NCBI RefSeq assembly: GCF_046591575.1
Contig: NZ_JBIQWA010000002.1
Location: forward strand, 124,001-188,000
Direction: 5' to 3'
Length of the DNA: 64,000 nucleotides
Origin: Marivita sp046591575
GTDB lineage: Bacteria > Pseudomonadota > Alphaproteobacteria > Rhodobacterales > Rhodobacteraceae
Shown in pieces: positions 26,014-34,715 of this stretch (within the stretch, counting starts at the first letter, position 1; each line of letters begins with the position of its first letter). The translations under genes were made by a program, and so were the position numbers. Under the pieces are notes generated by a model, which was not told the origin of the DNA, made no database searches, and was given only the letters and a program-made list of their open reading frames with translations.

Positions 26014-27470
26014 GCTATCTTGGAATTGATCTTGGCACGTCTGGCCTGCGCGCCCTTCTGGTGTCTGAAACCGGCGCTGTTCTTGGGTCGGTCGAGCGCT
26101 CTTACAGGTCCGAACACAAACATTCCGGGTGGAGCGAACAAGATCCCGCCCATTGGATTGCCGCATTGGATGAGGCCATCGAAGAGCTGCGCCACAGCAG
26201 CACCGCGTTTGGCGATCTTCGGGCGATCAGTGTTGCGGGCCATATGCATGGGGCGACGCTGATTGACGGGACCGGTGCCGTTATTCGCCCGTGTATCCTG
26301 TGGAATGACACCCGCGCCCATGCAGAGGCGCGCGATCTGGATGCGACCGAGCAGGTGCGCGAGATTTCGGGCAATATCGTCTTTCCCGGCTTCACCGCCC
26401 CCAAGCTGGCCTGGGTCGCGAAACATGAACCGGCGCATTTTGCGCGTATTCACAAAGTATTATTGCCCGCAGGTTATCTGAATTACCATCTGACCGGCGC
26501 GTTTGTCGCTGATATGTCCGACAGCGCGGGCACGTCCTGGCTGAACGTGGCAGAGCGGACATGGTCCGAGACGCTGTTGGAGGCAGGTCAGATGCGGCTG
26601 GATCAGATGCCTCGTCTGGTCGAGGGCTGCCAACCGGCGGGAACGCTGCGTCCAGAGCTGGCGCGTCGTTGGGGTGTCGGCGATCGGGTCATCATCGCGG
26701 GCGGGGCAGGGGATAACGCGGCCGCCGCTTGCGGCATTGGTGCGTTGAACGAAGGGGATGGGTTTTTGTCGCTGGGAACGTCCGGCGTTCTGTTGGCAGC
26801 GCGTGACGGGTATCATCCGAACCCGGCATCCGCGCTTCATACCTTTTGCCATGCGGTGCCGGATCGTTGGTATCAGATGGGGGTCATGTTGTCGGCCACC
26901 GATAGCCTTAATTGGTTGGGGCAGATCACTGGAACGTCGCCCTCTGATCTGACGGCGGATCTGGGAGAGACGCTGTGCGCGCCGGGGCGGGTGCAGTTCA
27001 TGCCCTATCTGTCGGGGGAACGCACACCCCACAATGATGCGAATATCCGCGGCAGTTTTACCGCACTTGGCAAGGACACCACGCGCAGCGACCTGACCCG
27101 TGCCGTTCTGGAAGGCGTGGCCTTTGGGTTGCGCGATTCCCACGAAGTGCTGGTCGAGACCGGTGCCCGGATCGACCGGCTGCTTGCCATCGGGGGCGGC
27201 ACGCGGTCGCGCTATTGGGTCAAGTTGATTTCAACCGTTCTGAACGTGCCGCTGGAATTGCCCAAAGACGGAGAGCTGGGGGCCGCTTTGGGTGCGGCGC
27301 GGCTGGCCATCATTGCCGAGACAGGAGAGGAGCCGGACCGCGTTTTGACACCGCCCGATGTGGCCGAACGCATCCTGCCCGACGCAAAGCTGAAGGACGC
27401 GTTTGACGCCGCCTATGACCGTTTCAAAGCGGGCTATCCCACATTGCGCACCGTGTCGTCGCTCACGTAA
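26010..27470 (+). CDS. xylB: Xylulokinase
   Basis: Phosphorylates D-xylulose, the product of xylitol or D-arabinitol oxidation, to D-xylulose-5-phosphate. The 486-residue FGGY kinase has GIDLGTSGLRALLV, the substrate loop AGHMHGATLIDGTG with WNDTRA, the catalytic Asp in GAGDNAAAACGIG, and GGGTRSRYW with the adenine site. Length is normal for XylB. Translationally coupled to the HAD gene. Together with the ribulokinase-like kinase it provides two exits into the pentose-phosphate pathway. Confidence 0.93.
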   Translation: MSYLGIDLGTSGLRALLVSETGAVLGSVERSYRSEHKHSGWSEQDPAHWIAALDEAIEELRHSSTAFGDLRAISVAGHMHGATLIDGTGAVIRPCILWNDTRAHAEARDLDATEQVREISGNIVFPGFTAPKLAWVAKHEPAHFARIHKVLLPAGYLNYHLTGAFVADMSDSAGTSWLNVAERTWSETLLEAGQMRLDQMPRLVEGCQPAGTLRPELARRWGVGDRVIIAGGAGDNAAAACGIGALNEGDGFLSLGTSGVLLAARDGYHPNPASALHTFCHAVPDRWYQMGVMLSATDSLNWLGQITGTSPSDLTADLGETLCAPGRVQFMPYLSGERTPHNDANIRGSFTALGKDTTRSDLTRAVLEGVAFGLRDSHEVLVETGARIDRLLAIGGGTRSRYWVKLISTVLNVPLELPKDGELGAALGAARLAIIAETGEEPDRVLTPPDVAERILPDAKLKDAFDAAYDRFKAGYPTLRTVSSLT

Positions 27471-27529
27471 CACGGGCTGCACTGCGATAGGGCCGATTTC
27501 AATATGAGTGGTCACGACAGGCCCGTCGT

Positions 27530-28078
27530 TTACGGCCACCGCTCTGTGCCTGCGGGTGCGTCGCCATTTGCCTCAATATCGTCGATATAACGTTTCATTT
27601 CGGCAATTTCGCTGCGCTGTGCTTCGATAATCGCGTCAGCCAGCGCGCGGACACGCGGATCAGAGATATTGGCGCGTTCGCTGGTCAGGACCGCGATGGA
27701 GTGGTGCGGAATCATCGCCTTCATCCAGGCCACATCGCCCACTGTGTCTTGGGATCGGACAAGATACAGGCTTGCCGCAAAGGCCAGAGCCGCCCCGGCA
27801 AAGATGGCGATGTTGGCTTTGCGGTTGGTATACATGCCAAGCATGAAAGCCAGCATGACAACCGCCATCATGCTGCCCATATAAAGCGCCATCCACATCC
27901 GGGTCTGCGAATAAAAGACGTGATCCAGCGCGTAGGTGTTTAGATACATCAAGCCATACATCACAACCGTCGATGTGCCGATCATCGCGAAAAAGCGGGC
28001 GTAATTGCCATTGTGGCCGGTGTCGGTGCTTTGGTCGGACTGATGCGTTTCCTGTGAAATACTGCTGGAATGTGCCAT
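27530..28078 (-). CDS. DUF305 family membrane protein
   Basis: A 182-residue protein with three hydrophobic segments (about 28-48, 60-84, 90-108). A C-terminal DUF305 four-helix part follows: VAWMKAMIPHHSIAVLTSERA, then DPRVRALADAIIEAQRSEIAEM. The paired His in MIPHH and the following helix are metal-binding in some relatives. ATG at 28,078 with GAGGGGAA just before it. DUF305 proteins are often found with copper-handling genes, but no such neighbour is seen here. Confidence 0.82.
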   Translation of the reverse strand: MAHSSSISQETHQSDQSTDTGHNGNYARFFAMIGTSTVVMYGLMYLNTYALDHVFYSQTRMWMALYMGSMMAVVMLAFMLGMYTNRKANIAIFAGAALAFAASLYLVRSQDTVGDVAWMKAMIPHHSIAVLTSERANISDPRVRALADAIIEAQRSEIAEMKRYIDDIEANGDAPAGTERWP

Positions 28079-28170
28079 TTCCCCTCTCGTCTTTGGTGCC
28101 AGATAGAGGAAAAACGCCCGCAGCGCGGATTGGTTCCAATCGCAGACGCGGTGTAAGGGAAGGGGTGCTG

Positions 28171-29175
28171 CTATTGGGCCTTTGACGTGGATTGCAACCA
28201 AAGACGGGGATTTTTGCCCTGCACGCGCAAGAATTCCCGGTTGAAGTTCGATTTGGTGTTGAAGCCACTGGCAAACATGGCCTCGGTCACCGATGAGCCG
28301 TTTTGCATCAGCCCACAGGCGTGCCGCACGCGGTGTCGGTTGATAAAGCGCGAGACGTTTTCGCCCTTGGCCGTGTTGATTGCCCGCGACACCTGTTTTT
28401 CGGGCACGCGCAATTTGCGGGCCAGGCGCGCCAGCGTCAGATCGGAATCAAGATAGGGTTTGTGTGTCTGCATATAGGCGTCAAGCGTTTCAAGGATCGT
28501 TTTGTCGCGCATCTGGTCCTGGTCGGAATAGGCGGCGCGGTCCTGGGTGCCGGTGTTCTGGCTTTCCATGGCATGCAATAGCCCAAGCGCCCCAAGCACC
28601 AGCAAAGTGAGCGACGAAAACAGGCTGGGAAGCCATAGCAACACCGCTGTATCGCCGGAGGCCAGGCGGATTGCGATGTAGATGTCGCTTGCCGCAGAGC
28701 CGACCAGCGCAAAAGCCACCACGCGCCAGACCAGAACCGTCCTTGTCCCGTGTTCCAGACGGCTATGTGGCACACTGTCTTCGCCTTGCATCACGGCGAT
28801 GCCAATCGCTATGCCATATGCTGCAAAAAGCACCGGTATCAGAATGTCGAGCGCCGCCGGCCATGCGATCAGGCAGATCAGGGCGGCCACCGGGCCGATC
28901 ATGTGACGCACCATATCCTGCCTGCGAAGATGGCCCGTTGATGCCTGACGAAACGCCGTCCAAGCGATGGCGGGAATGGCGGTCGCCAGCAGGGGCTGAA
29001 ACACCCGCAGGCCGGTCAGGCCATAATACTGCACCAGCGCGATAAGCGCGCTTTGCACCGCGCACACCCCGATCAACGCCGACAGCGCAAGATGCGTGTC
29101 GCGGGTCAGGACCCGGTGCACCAGAAAGCCCGCAAGCACCAAGGCGATGATCATAGGGACAGGCAGCACTGGCAT
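28171..29175 (-). CDS. Membrane-embedded AraC-family transcriptional regulator
   Basis: About 334 residues. The N-terminal 200 residues form roughly seven hydrophobic segments. A C-terminal AraC/XylS HTH pair follows (LTLARLARKLRVPEKQVSRAIN, then VTEAMFASGFNTKSNFNREF). The start is uncertain: ATG at 29,175 is chosen, and an in-frame GTG at 29,223 would add 16 residues. It is divergent from an exported hydrolase. Two direct repeats 21 bp apart in the shared promoter look like its binding sites. Confidence 0.83.
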   Translation of the reverse strand: MPVLPVPMIIALVLAGFLVHRVLTRDTHLALSALIGVCAVQSALIALVQYYGLTGLRVFQPLLATAIPAIAWTAFRQASTGHLRRQDMVRHMIGPVAALICLIAWPAALDILIPVLFAAYGIAIGIAVMQGEDSVPHSRLEHGTRTVLVWRVVAFALVGSAASDIYIAIRLASGDTAVLLWLPSLFSSLTLLVLGALGLLHAMESQNTGTQDRAAYSDQDQMRDKTILETLDAYMQTHKPYLDSDLTLARLARKLRVPEKQVSRAINTAKGENVSRFINRHRVRHACGLMQNGSSVTEAMFASGFNTKSNFNREFLRVQGKNPRLWLQSTSKAQ

Positions 29176-29226
29176 GGGTGGACCGTTCTTTGGTCTGAAA
29201 AGGTTCTGAATTCCGATCTGCACGAC

Positions 29227-29257
29227 CTTAAACCGGATTCAGGTCGTCTTAAACCGG
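29227..29257. promoter_or_regulatory. Two direct repeats with 21-bp period, candidate AraC-family operator
   Basis: CTTAAACCGG occurs at 29,227-29,236 and again at 29,248-29,257. The 21-bp spacing places both copies on one face of the helix, the usual arrangement for AraC-type half-sites. They lie between the divergent AraC regulator and the hydrolase, 57 bases before the hydrolase ATG. Confidence 0.65.
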
Positions 29258-29313
29258 GTCACCGTGCCAAGCGGACGCATCTACATGCAAACCGCTTTAC
29301 CGAAAGGCCCGTT

Positions 29314-30336
29314 ATGAAACACATGCTTCTTGCAGTCGCTGTCACCTTGACCGTGGGCGATGACCTGTCCGCCGGGGGTGTCGGGCTGATCGAACAGACG
29401 ATTGCAGTCCCTCATCATAGCCAAGACATGCAAATGTCGATCCTGTTTCCCGCCACAGGCCAGGATCGGACGGTGTTTGCAGAAAATGCGGTGTTTTATG
29501 GCACCGAGGTTCTGAGCGATGCAAAGCCGGTTCCGGGGACATACCCGGTTGTGCTTGTCTCACATGGGTGGGGCGGCAATTCCGCGCGAATGGCGTGGCT
29601 TGCGGCCGGGCTGGTGTCGCACGGGGCGATTGTGGTGGCGGTCAATCACCCCAACAGCACAACCTTTGATCTGGATTTTGACACGGCCTTCAATCACTGG
29701 ACCCGCGCCCAAGACCTGACAGCCGCGTTGGATCATATGCTGCAGGACCCGAGATTTGCGCCGGTGATCGATGAGGCCCGGATATACGCCACCGGGTTTT
29801 CCTATGGCGGATGGACCGCGCTTTCACTGGGTGGGGTGCGGGGCAAACGCGGTGGGTTTTTCGACTATTGCGCGGCGGCCGGCACACACTCGCAATTTTG
29901 CACAATGCTGACAGACGCCGGTGTCGATATCACGGCGCTTGACCGGGACAGATACGAAGCGTCCTACAAGGACGGGCGCATCGCTGCCGTTGCCGCGATT
30001 GATCCCGGCCTGACTTGGGGGCTGGCACCGGACGATGTTGAGGATCTGACGGTTCCGGTACTGTTGATCGCATTGGGGCAGGGGCCGCACCGCCTGAACG
30101 CGACCGACACCAGTGCCGCTGGCAGCGGTTTTGAAGCGTTGGTCCCGGATGCGACGGTCAAAACCATCGCGCCTGCGATGCATTTCACGGCGCTTGGGCT
30201 CTGTCAGCCGGCAGGCGAGGCGATCCTGCGCGAAGAGCAGGATGATCCGGTGTGCACAGATCCGCCGGGAACGGACCGCGCGCAGGTGCTTGAGACGATC
30301 ATTGATGCGATGGCCGATCATTTTGAGCTGCGCTAG
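29314..30336 (+). CDS. Exported alpha/beta hydrolase (dienelactone hydrolase-like)
   Basis: A 340-residue protein with a signal-like N-terminus (MKHMLLAVAVTLTVGDDLSA). The fold is recognisable from the oxyanion strand VVLVSHGWGGNSARM, the nucleophile elbow GFSYGGWTALSLG (Ser), an acid in or near AAIDPGLTWG, and the His in APAMHFTALG. Four to five Cys residues suggest disulfides in the periplasm. AAAGG lies before the ATG at 29,314. Its substrate is unknown; the divergent AraC regulator probably controls it. Confidence 0.8.
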   Translation: MKHMLLAVAVTLTVGDDLSAGGVGLIEQTIAVPHHSQDMQMSILFPATGQDRTVFAENAVFYGTEVLSDAKPVPGTYPVVLVSHGWGGNSARMAWLAAGLVSHGAIVVAVNHPNSTTFDLDFDTAFNHWTRAQDLTAALDHMLQDPRFAPVIDEARIYATGFSYGGWTALSLGGVRGKRGGFFDYCAAAGTHSQFCTMLTDAGVDITALDRDRYEASYKDGRIAAVAAIDPGLTWGLAPDDVEDLTVPVLLIALGQGPHRLNATDTSAAGSGFEALVPDATVKTIAPAMHFTALGLCQPAGEAILREEQDDPVCTDPPGTDRAQVLETIIDAMADHFELR

Positions 30337-30357
30337 CCTGGGTGTGCCCGGCGCGGA

Positions 30358-31524
30358 TCAGGCACTGCGGCGCGCGTGATCCAAGCGCGGCCCGGTGGCT
30401 TTGGCCGGGGTCCATTCTTCCAGCACGGGCCGCCCATGTCTGAGATGGGCGGCCACCAGCTTTTTGGCCATTTTGCCGTCAACAAACGGTCGGGCCGGGA
30501 CCATCTGACGGCTGTGCTGCGCTGTATCCGGGGCACCCGCGATGGCTGTGCCGATGTCATGACCGCCAAATTCCGAACCCGCGCCAAGAAACAGGCTTTC
30601 CGCAGGGGCTCCGTTTGCGATCAGAACGGCGTGGCGTTCCAGCAGCAGGTGGTAATATGTGACCGGCTGCATCGAGCGGTCCAGATCCACGCCAGGCACA
30701 CCAATGAGCTTATGAGCCGGTATCAGGATTTCGGTATGACGACACAGACGCGCGGCAATCCGCGAGGCCATCATAACCCGATGTTGGCGGGACAGGCGTA
30801 GATCCCGGGTAGGACAGCCGTTGCCCAAAGCCCCGGTGCGGATGCGCACCGGCAACAACCGCGCTTCTCGGGCGAGTTCGAGCGGTCGTACCTTACGGGC
30901 ATATAGGTCGATCACCCCAAGCGCTGCTCCGTCAACCGTTGTGACCAGATCACCTTTGCGGAAGTGCGACACCTGTTTGGTGCCTGTTGGCGTGTCGATA
31001 AAGGTGTCACCGCAGAAACAGACGATGCGGAAATCGGCAGAATCGATCCCGATGTCAAACACATCGAAGTTACCGCTTGAGCCACCAGTGCCAAAAATCC
31101 GGATCGAATTGACCGGGGATTGAAAGTGGATAAAGCCAACGCTGCCGTTGTTGAACGCTCCGGTGCTGCTCAGCCCGCCGGCGGCTGTGACAAAATGGGT
31201 CGCAGCCCCGGTTTGGGTGAATTCAACAGTGCCATCGGCAATGGCGGTGTTGAGATCAACCTGCACGCCATCAATCTCGACAAAGTAAACCTCGCCCGGG
31301 TTGCTGGCCCCGATGGCAAAGGACACGCCATGCACCGTGTCGTCAAAATTCACCTCGACGGTCTGATTGCCGTCGGCGGTCACCCGTGCGCCGCGATCAA
31401 TTCCGATGCGCGACAGCGTCGAGACGTTGCTGGTGATCGTGTACCCGACCGAACCGCCATTGGTGGTTGTCAGCGTGCCAGTGGTGCCGTTTGCGTAATT
31501 GTCGATGATATCTGTAAACGCCAT
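30358..31524 (-). CDS. Hint-domain (Hedgehog/intein-type) protein
   Basis: A 388-residue protein. Residues 1 to about 167 are a beta-rich, Gly/Thr/Asn-rich domain with no signal peptide (MAFTDIIDNYANGTTG). A Hint_2-type domain follows at about 168-340: CFCGDTFIDTPTGTKQVSHF begins it with the Cys, then RKGDLVTTVDG and LRLSRQHRVMM with the block-F-like His. Such proteins are frequent in Rhodobacteraceae and usually sit on or outside the cell. Whether this one self-processes is not known. Nothing adjacent suggests a substrate; it is alone before tRNA-Ser. Confidence 0.85.
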   Translation of the reverse strand: MAFTDIIDNYANGTTGTLTTTNGGSVGYTITSNVSTLSRIGIDRGARVTADGNQTVEVNFDDTVHGVSFAIGASNPGEVYFVEIDGVQVDLNTAIADGTVEFTQTGAATHFVTAAGGLSSTGAFNNGSVGFIHFQSPVNSIRIFGTGGSSGNFDVFDIGIDSADFRIVCFCGDTFIDTPTGTKQVSHFRKGDLVTTVDGAALGVIDLYARKVRPLELAREARLLPVRIRTGALGNGCPTRDLRLSRQHRVMMASRIAARLCRHTEILIPAHKLIGVPGVDLDRSMQPVTYYHLLLERHAVLIANGAPAESLFLGAGSEFGGHDIGTAIAGAPDTAQHSRQMVPARPFVDGKMAKKLVAAHLRHGRPVLEEWTPAKATGPRLDHARRSA

Positions 31525-31779
31525 GCATTGCGTCTAGGTGAACCCGATGACCGAGTTGAGGCACATTTATGGTAAATTTTAGCGAAAACACCCGGTTTGT
31601 TGCCGCCAATGGCCCCGGACAGGGCCATGAAACCAAGTGTCAACGCAGGTTCGGCACATTTGCCGAAATGCCCGATCGTCGCCGTGCAAAGCCGGGTGCG
31701 GACACCGCTGGCCCGAATTCCTGCCCATGGATCAAATTTAGCCTTGTGACCGCCGCGCAGAATCCCTAAACCCACCGGC

Positions 31780-31869
31780 GGAGACGTGGCCGAGTGGTCG
31801 AAGGCGCTCCCCTGCTAAGGGAGTAGGCGGGAAACCGTCTCGAGGGTTCGAATCCCTTCGTCTCCGCCA
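31780..31869 (+). tRNA. tRNA-Ser (anticodon GCU)
   Basis: A 90-base tRNA with encoded CCA. Acceptor stem GGAGACG/CGTCTCC, discriminator G, anticodon stem CTCCC/GGGAG with loop CTGCTAA giving GCU at 31,814-31,816. It has the long variable arm of serine tRNAs and T-arm GGGTTCGAATCCC. It reads AGC/AGU codons. Accessory DNA starts directly downstream, so it marks the edge of the island. Confidence 0.97.
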
Positions 31870-32095
31870 TAGAATTGAAAATTATGATTATTAATCAAGA
31901 TGTTGCGCGATAACCTATCGCGCTCGTCCCCCAATTTGTCCGCCATTCTGTTTTCTCATTCGAGCTGCTTTGATCCGTAGGCGAGCCAGTAACGGATAAG
32001 GTCTTGCAGCGAGTCGATCTGCGATTTGGTCCTGACCTGCCACGGGATTTTTCCTCCACCGTCGATTAGAGTCCGCCCTAACCTGAGGACGGACA

Positions 32096-32362
32096 ATGAA
32101 GCGAACGAGATTCACGGACGAGCAGATCATCGGCATTCTGGCTGAGCACGAGGCAGGCGCAAAGTGCGCGGACCTGTGCCGCAAGCACGGCATGTCGGAA
32201 GGTACCTTTTATAACTGGAAGGCCAAGTTCGGCGGCATGACGGTGTCGGAGGTCAAGCGGCTGAAGGCGCTCGAGGATGAGAACGCCAAACTGAAGAAGT
32301 TGCTAGCCGAGCAGATGCTCGATCTGGCAGCGATGAAGGAACTGGTTTCAAAAAAGTGGTGA
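32096..32362 (+). CDS. IS3-family transposase OrfA
   Basis: An 88-residue DNA-binding protein: helix-turn-helix FTDEQIIGILAEHEAGAKCA, then CRKHGMSEGTFYNWKAKFGG, followed by a leucine-zipper-like helix. Near its 3' end the sequence AAAAAAG (32,350-32,356) is a typical -1 slippage site for making the OrfAB transposase. Confidence 0.92.
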   Translation: MKRTRFTDEQIIGILAEHEAGAKCADLCRKHGMSEGTFYNWKAKFGGMTVSEVKRLKALEDENAKLKKLLAEQMLDLAAMKELVSKKW

Positions 32363-33272
32363 CGCCTGCCGTGAAGCGCGAGGCGGTCGCGCATCTGAAG
32401 GCCCGGCTCGGGCTCTCAGAACGGCGGGCGTGCCGGATCGCAAGATGATCCGCTACCAGTCGCAGCGCGCGCCCGATACGGAGTTGCGCGGTCGGTTGCG
32501 GGAGCTGGCTAATGAACGTCGGCGGTTCGGATACCGGCGGCTCTTCGTCCTGCTGCGCCGCGAGGGCGAGCCTTCCGGGATCAACCGGATCTATCGGCTC
32601 TACCGCGAAGAAGGGCTGACGGTACGCAAGCGGAAGGCCCGGCGCAAGGCGGTCGGGACACGGGCGCCGATCTTGGTCGAGGCGCGGGCCAATGCGCGCT
32701 GGTCGCTGGATTTCGTCCATGACCAGTTCGCCAACGGCCAGCGCTTCCGGGTGCTCAACGTGGTCGACGATGTCACCCGGCAGTGCCTCGCTGCGATCCC
32801 GGATACCTCGATCTCGGGGCGCCGTGTGGCGCGTGAACTGACGACCCTAATCGAGCGCCGCGGCAAACCCGGCATGATCGTCTCTGACAACGGGACGGAA
32901 CTGACCTCGAACGCCATCCTGCGGTGGTGTTCAGAGCACCGGATCGAATGGCACTACATTGCGCCGGGCAAGCCAATGCAGAACGGCTTCGTGGAGAGTT
33001 TCAACGGTCGGATGCGCGACGAGTTGCTCAACGAGACCATGTTCCGCAATCTGGCCCATGCGCGGATCGCGATCACTGCCTGGGCAACCGACTACAACAC
33101 CGAGCGCCCGCATTCGGCCTTGGATTACCAGACCCCAGCCGACTACGCGCAGACCCTGACTACCGCAATCGCCCGCCCCGCTGCGCGAGATGAAGGCTCC
33201 GCGCGTCGGGCGATTGCTCAACCCGCGCCAATCGGCGTAAATACCAACCGGGCTCCGGTCGCGGCTGGATGA
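32350..33272 (+). pseudogene. IS3-family transposase OrfB, frameshifted
   Basis: The -1 frame after the slippery site reads VVTPAVKREAVAHLKARLGL and continues to RRACRIAR, then stops at about 32,449. The rest of OrfB, from DRKMIRYQ through the DDE residues (WSLDFVHD, VSDNGTEL, NGFVESFNGRMRDELL) to 33,272, is in the next frame. The join at about 32,445 lacks residues expected between RRACRIA and DRK. A deletion of 13 bases between two GGATCGC copies would give exactly this frame change. The 280-residue distal frame is otherwise complete. Confidence 0.8.
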
Positions 33273-33668
33273 AAGTTCAGTGGCAGGTCAGTCCCAAGGA
33301 AGGTGTGAGCGCAGTGCCGCGCATTGTTGTGCGCCTCGGTTTGGTGCCGCGACAACGGCGTCGAAGGTCGTGTTTAGAATATCGCTTGGTGTGTCTAAGG
33401 CTTCGGATAGCCAAAAAAGCATCGGCGCGCATTGAATGTGATTGTAGACAAACTGCGCATCCCGTTTGGTGTCAGAGCGACCATACGCACCGGGACCATC
33501 GTATTCGGCAAGCCAGCCCAGCCAATGCTCTTTCTGCGACCGATACCATGCGCGGTTATGACCGACGCCTTCGCGCAGCGCGGTTTCCATCGCTTTGGTT
33601 TGGGACAGGTACTCGGGCAAAGGTTTGATGTGGGCGCGCAAAACCAGAGGTGTCATGTCATACCACCT

Positions 33669-34706
33669 TTAGTCTTGTTGCAGATCAGGCACGAAAATCT
33701 GTTTCAACGGTATCAATGCGCGATAGCGGGGCGACAATTTCGCGTAGTGTTCGAAAACCAATTCTACAAACTGTTCGCCATTGATCAGGCGTAGCTTCGC
33801 GCGGTTGCGTTCCAGTTCCACCGCTCCTCTGGCGAATGAGCCAAGGTTGACGAACAGACCGTATTCACCGTCGCCCAGAGTTCCCAAAAGCTGGTCCACA
33901 TCGGGGCGGGGCGTCTGGCCTGTTGTCCGCTTGCATTGAACCTTCACGATGGGCGGTTGGAAGCCCAGCGGGTCCATGTGTGCGATGACGTCAACGCCAC
34001 CGTCGCCTGACTTTGGTGTGACGCGGGCGGTGTAGCCCATGCACTCCAGAAGGTGCGCGATAAATTCCTCGAACTGATGTCCCGTTAGTTCGGTCATCAG
34101 GCGTTTGATGATGAAATCGCTGGTGCTGGCCTCGGCTTGGATGGCTGCTGAGACCGTCGCTGTGTCGTCGTCGGCAATTTCGTCTTGTTGGTCTGCAAGG
34201 GCCTCTGAAGGTGTCGTGATGCTGACCGGGGCTGCCAGATTGATCTTCGCCAAAAACTCGTTCGCATAGCGACGGACGCGGAACATGGTCAGGAAAGAGC
34301 CGATTTCATGTAACGCCGCTTGGCTGAATTCGTCGCGTGGAACGTGCTTGAGCCATTCGACCTTTTGCCGTGTTGGGTATTCATCGGGGTCACCTTCGAC
34401 ATAAACGGCTTCGCCAGTGAACCGCCCGATATTCACCATGCGGTCCGCTTTCGACGGATAAACCACAATGTCACCCGCTTGGATGTCATGCAGGAACTTG
34501 AACATGGACCCAGCATCAACCGGAATGGCACCTGCCTTCTTGTCGGGGTAGGCTGCAATCAACGCCGCTTTGAATGCTTCACGGTCTGGGGCAATCTTGG
34601 TCAGGTCACCAAGAGCAGGCCAACCAATAGCTACATAGCCGCCCTCGATAGGGCGGTCTCCAACATGCGCCCCCATGTGGACGCCCCAAATGGTGACTTG
34701 AGGCAC
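33669..34706 (-). CDS. Mrr-type restriction endonuclease-like protein
   Basis: A 345-residue protein. The N-terminal ~155 residues (IWGVHMGAHVGDRPIEGGYV, then FLHDIQAGDIVVYPSKADRM) form a separate sensing-type domain found in some Mrr-like proteins. The C-terminal Mrr_cat domain (about 205-320) has Glu in GHQFEEFIAHLL, Asp239 in SGDGGVDVI and the QCKR motif at 257-260, the PD-(D/E)XK catalytic set. It starts 9 bases after the deaminase gene, so the two form an operon. Base composition is lower in GC than the flanking core genes. Known Mrr enzymes cut modified DNA; target unknown here. Confidence 0.85.
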   Translation of the reverse strand: MPQVTIWGVHMGAHVGDRPIEGGYVAIGWPALGDLTKIAPDREAFKAALIAAYPDKKAGAIPVDAGSMFKFLHDIQAGDIVVYPSKADRMVNIGRFTGEAVYVEGDPDEYPTRQKVEWLKHVPRDEFSQAALHEIGSFLTMFRVRRYANEFLAKINLAAPVSITTPSEALADQQDEIADDDTATVSAAIQAEASTSDFIIKRLMTELTGHQFEEFIAHLLECMGYTARVTPKSGDGGVDVIAHMDPLGFQPPIVKVQCKRTTGQTPRPDVDQLLGTLGDGEYGLFVNLGSFARGAVELERNRAKLRLINGEQFVELVFEHYAKLSPRYRALIPLKQIFVPDLQQD

Positions 34707-34715
34707 TAAATGTCC

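Larger units (their letters stand above)
32033..33290 (+). mobile_element. IS3-family insertion sequence with intact ends
   Basis: 1,258 bp bounded by inverted repeats: TGACCTGCCAC at 32,033-32,043 and its exact complement at 33,280-33,290. Four bases, GTCC, are duplicated directly outside both ends (32,029-32,032 and 33,291-33,294). It encodes orfA and orfB with a slippery A6G heptamer at their overlap, as in IS3-family elements of the IS407/IS401 type. The orfB frame is broken (see below), so this copy probably cannot move unaided. Confidence 0.93.
31915..33656 (-). pseudogene. 159-residue accessory protein gene interrupted by an IS3-family element
   Basis: The upstream part (33,295-33,656) encodes 122 residues ending LRSHLPWD. 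Removing the element and one GTCC copy rejoins it in frame to QIADRLAARPYPLL (down to TAG at 31,915), giving a continuous 159-codon gene. The protein has GVGHNRAWYRSQKEHWLGWL and YNHIQCAPMLFWLSEA, a pattern I associate with uncharacterised small proteins of accessory regions. It starts 12 bases after the nuclease gene stop and was therefore probably the third gene of that operon. As it stands, translation ends in the element at TGA immediately after Asp122, losing 37 C-terminal residues. Confidence 0.82.
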
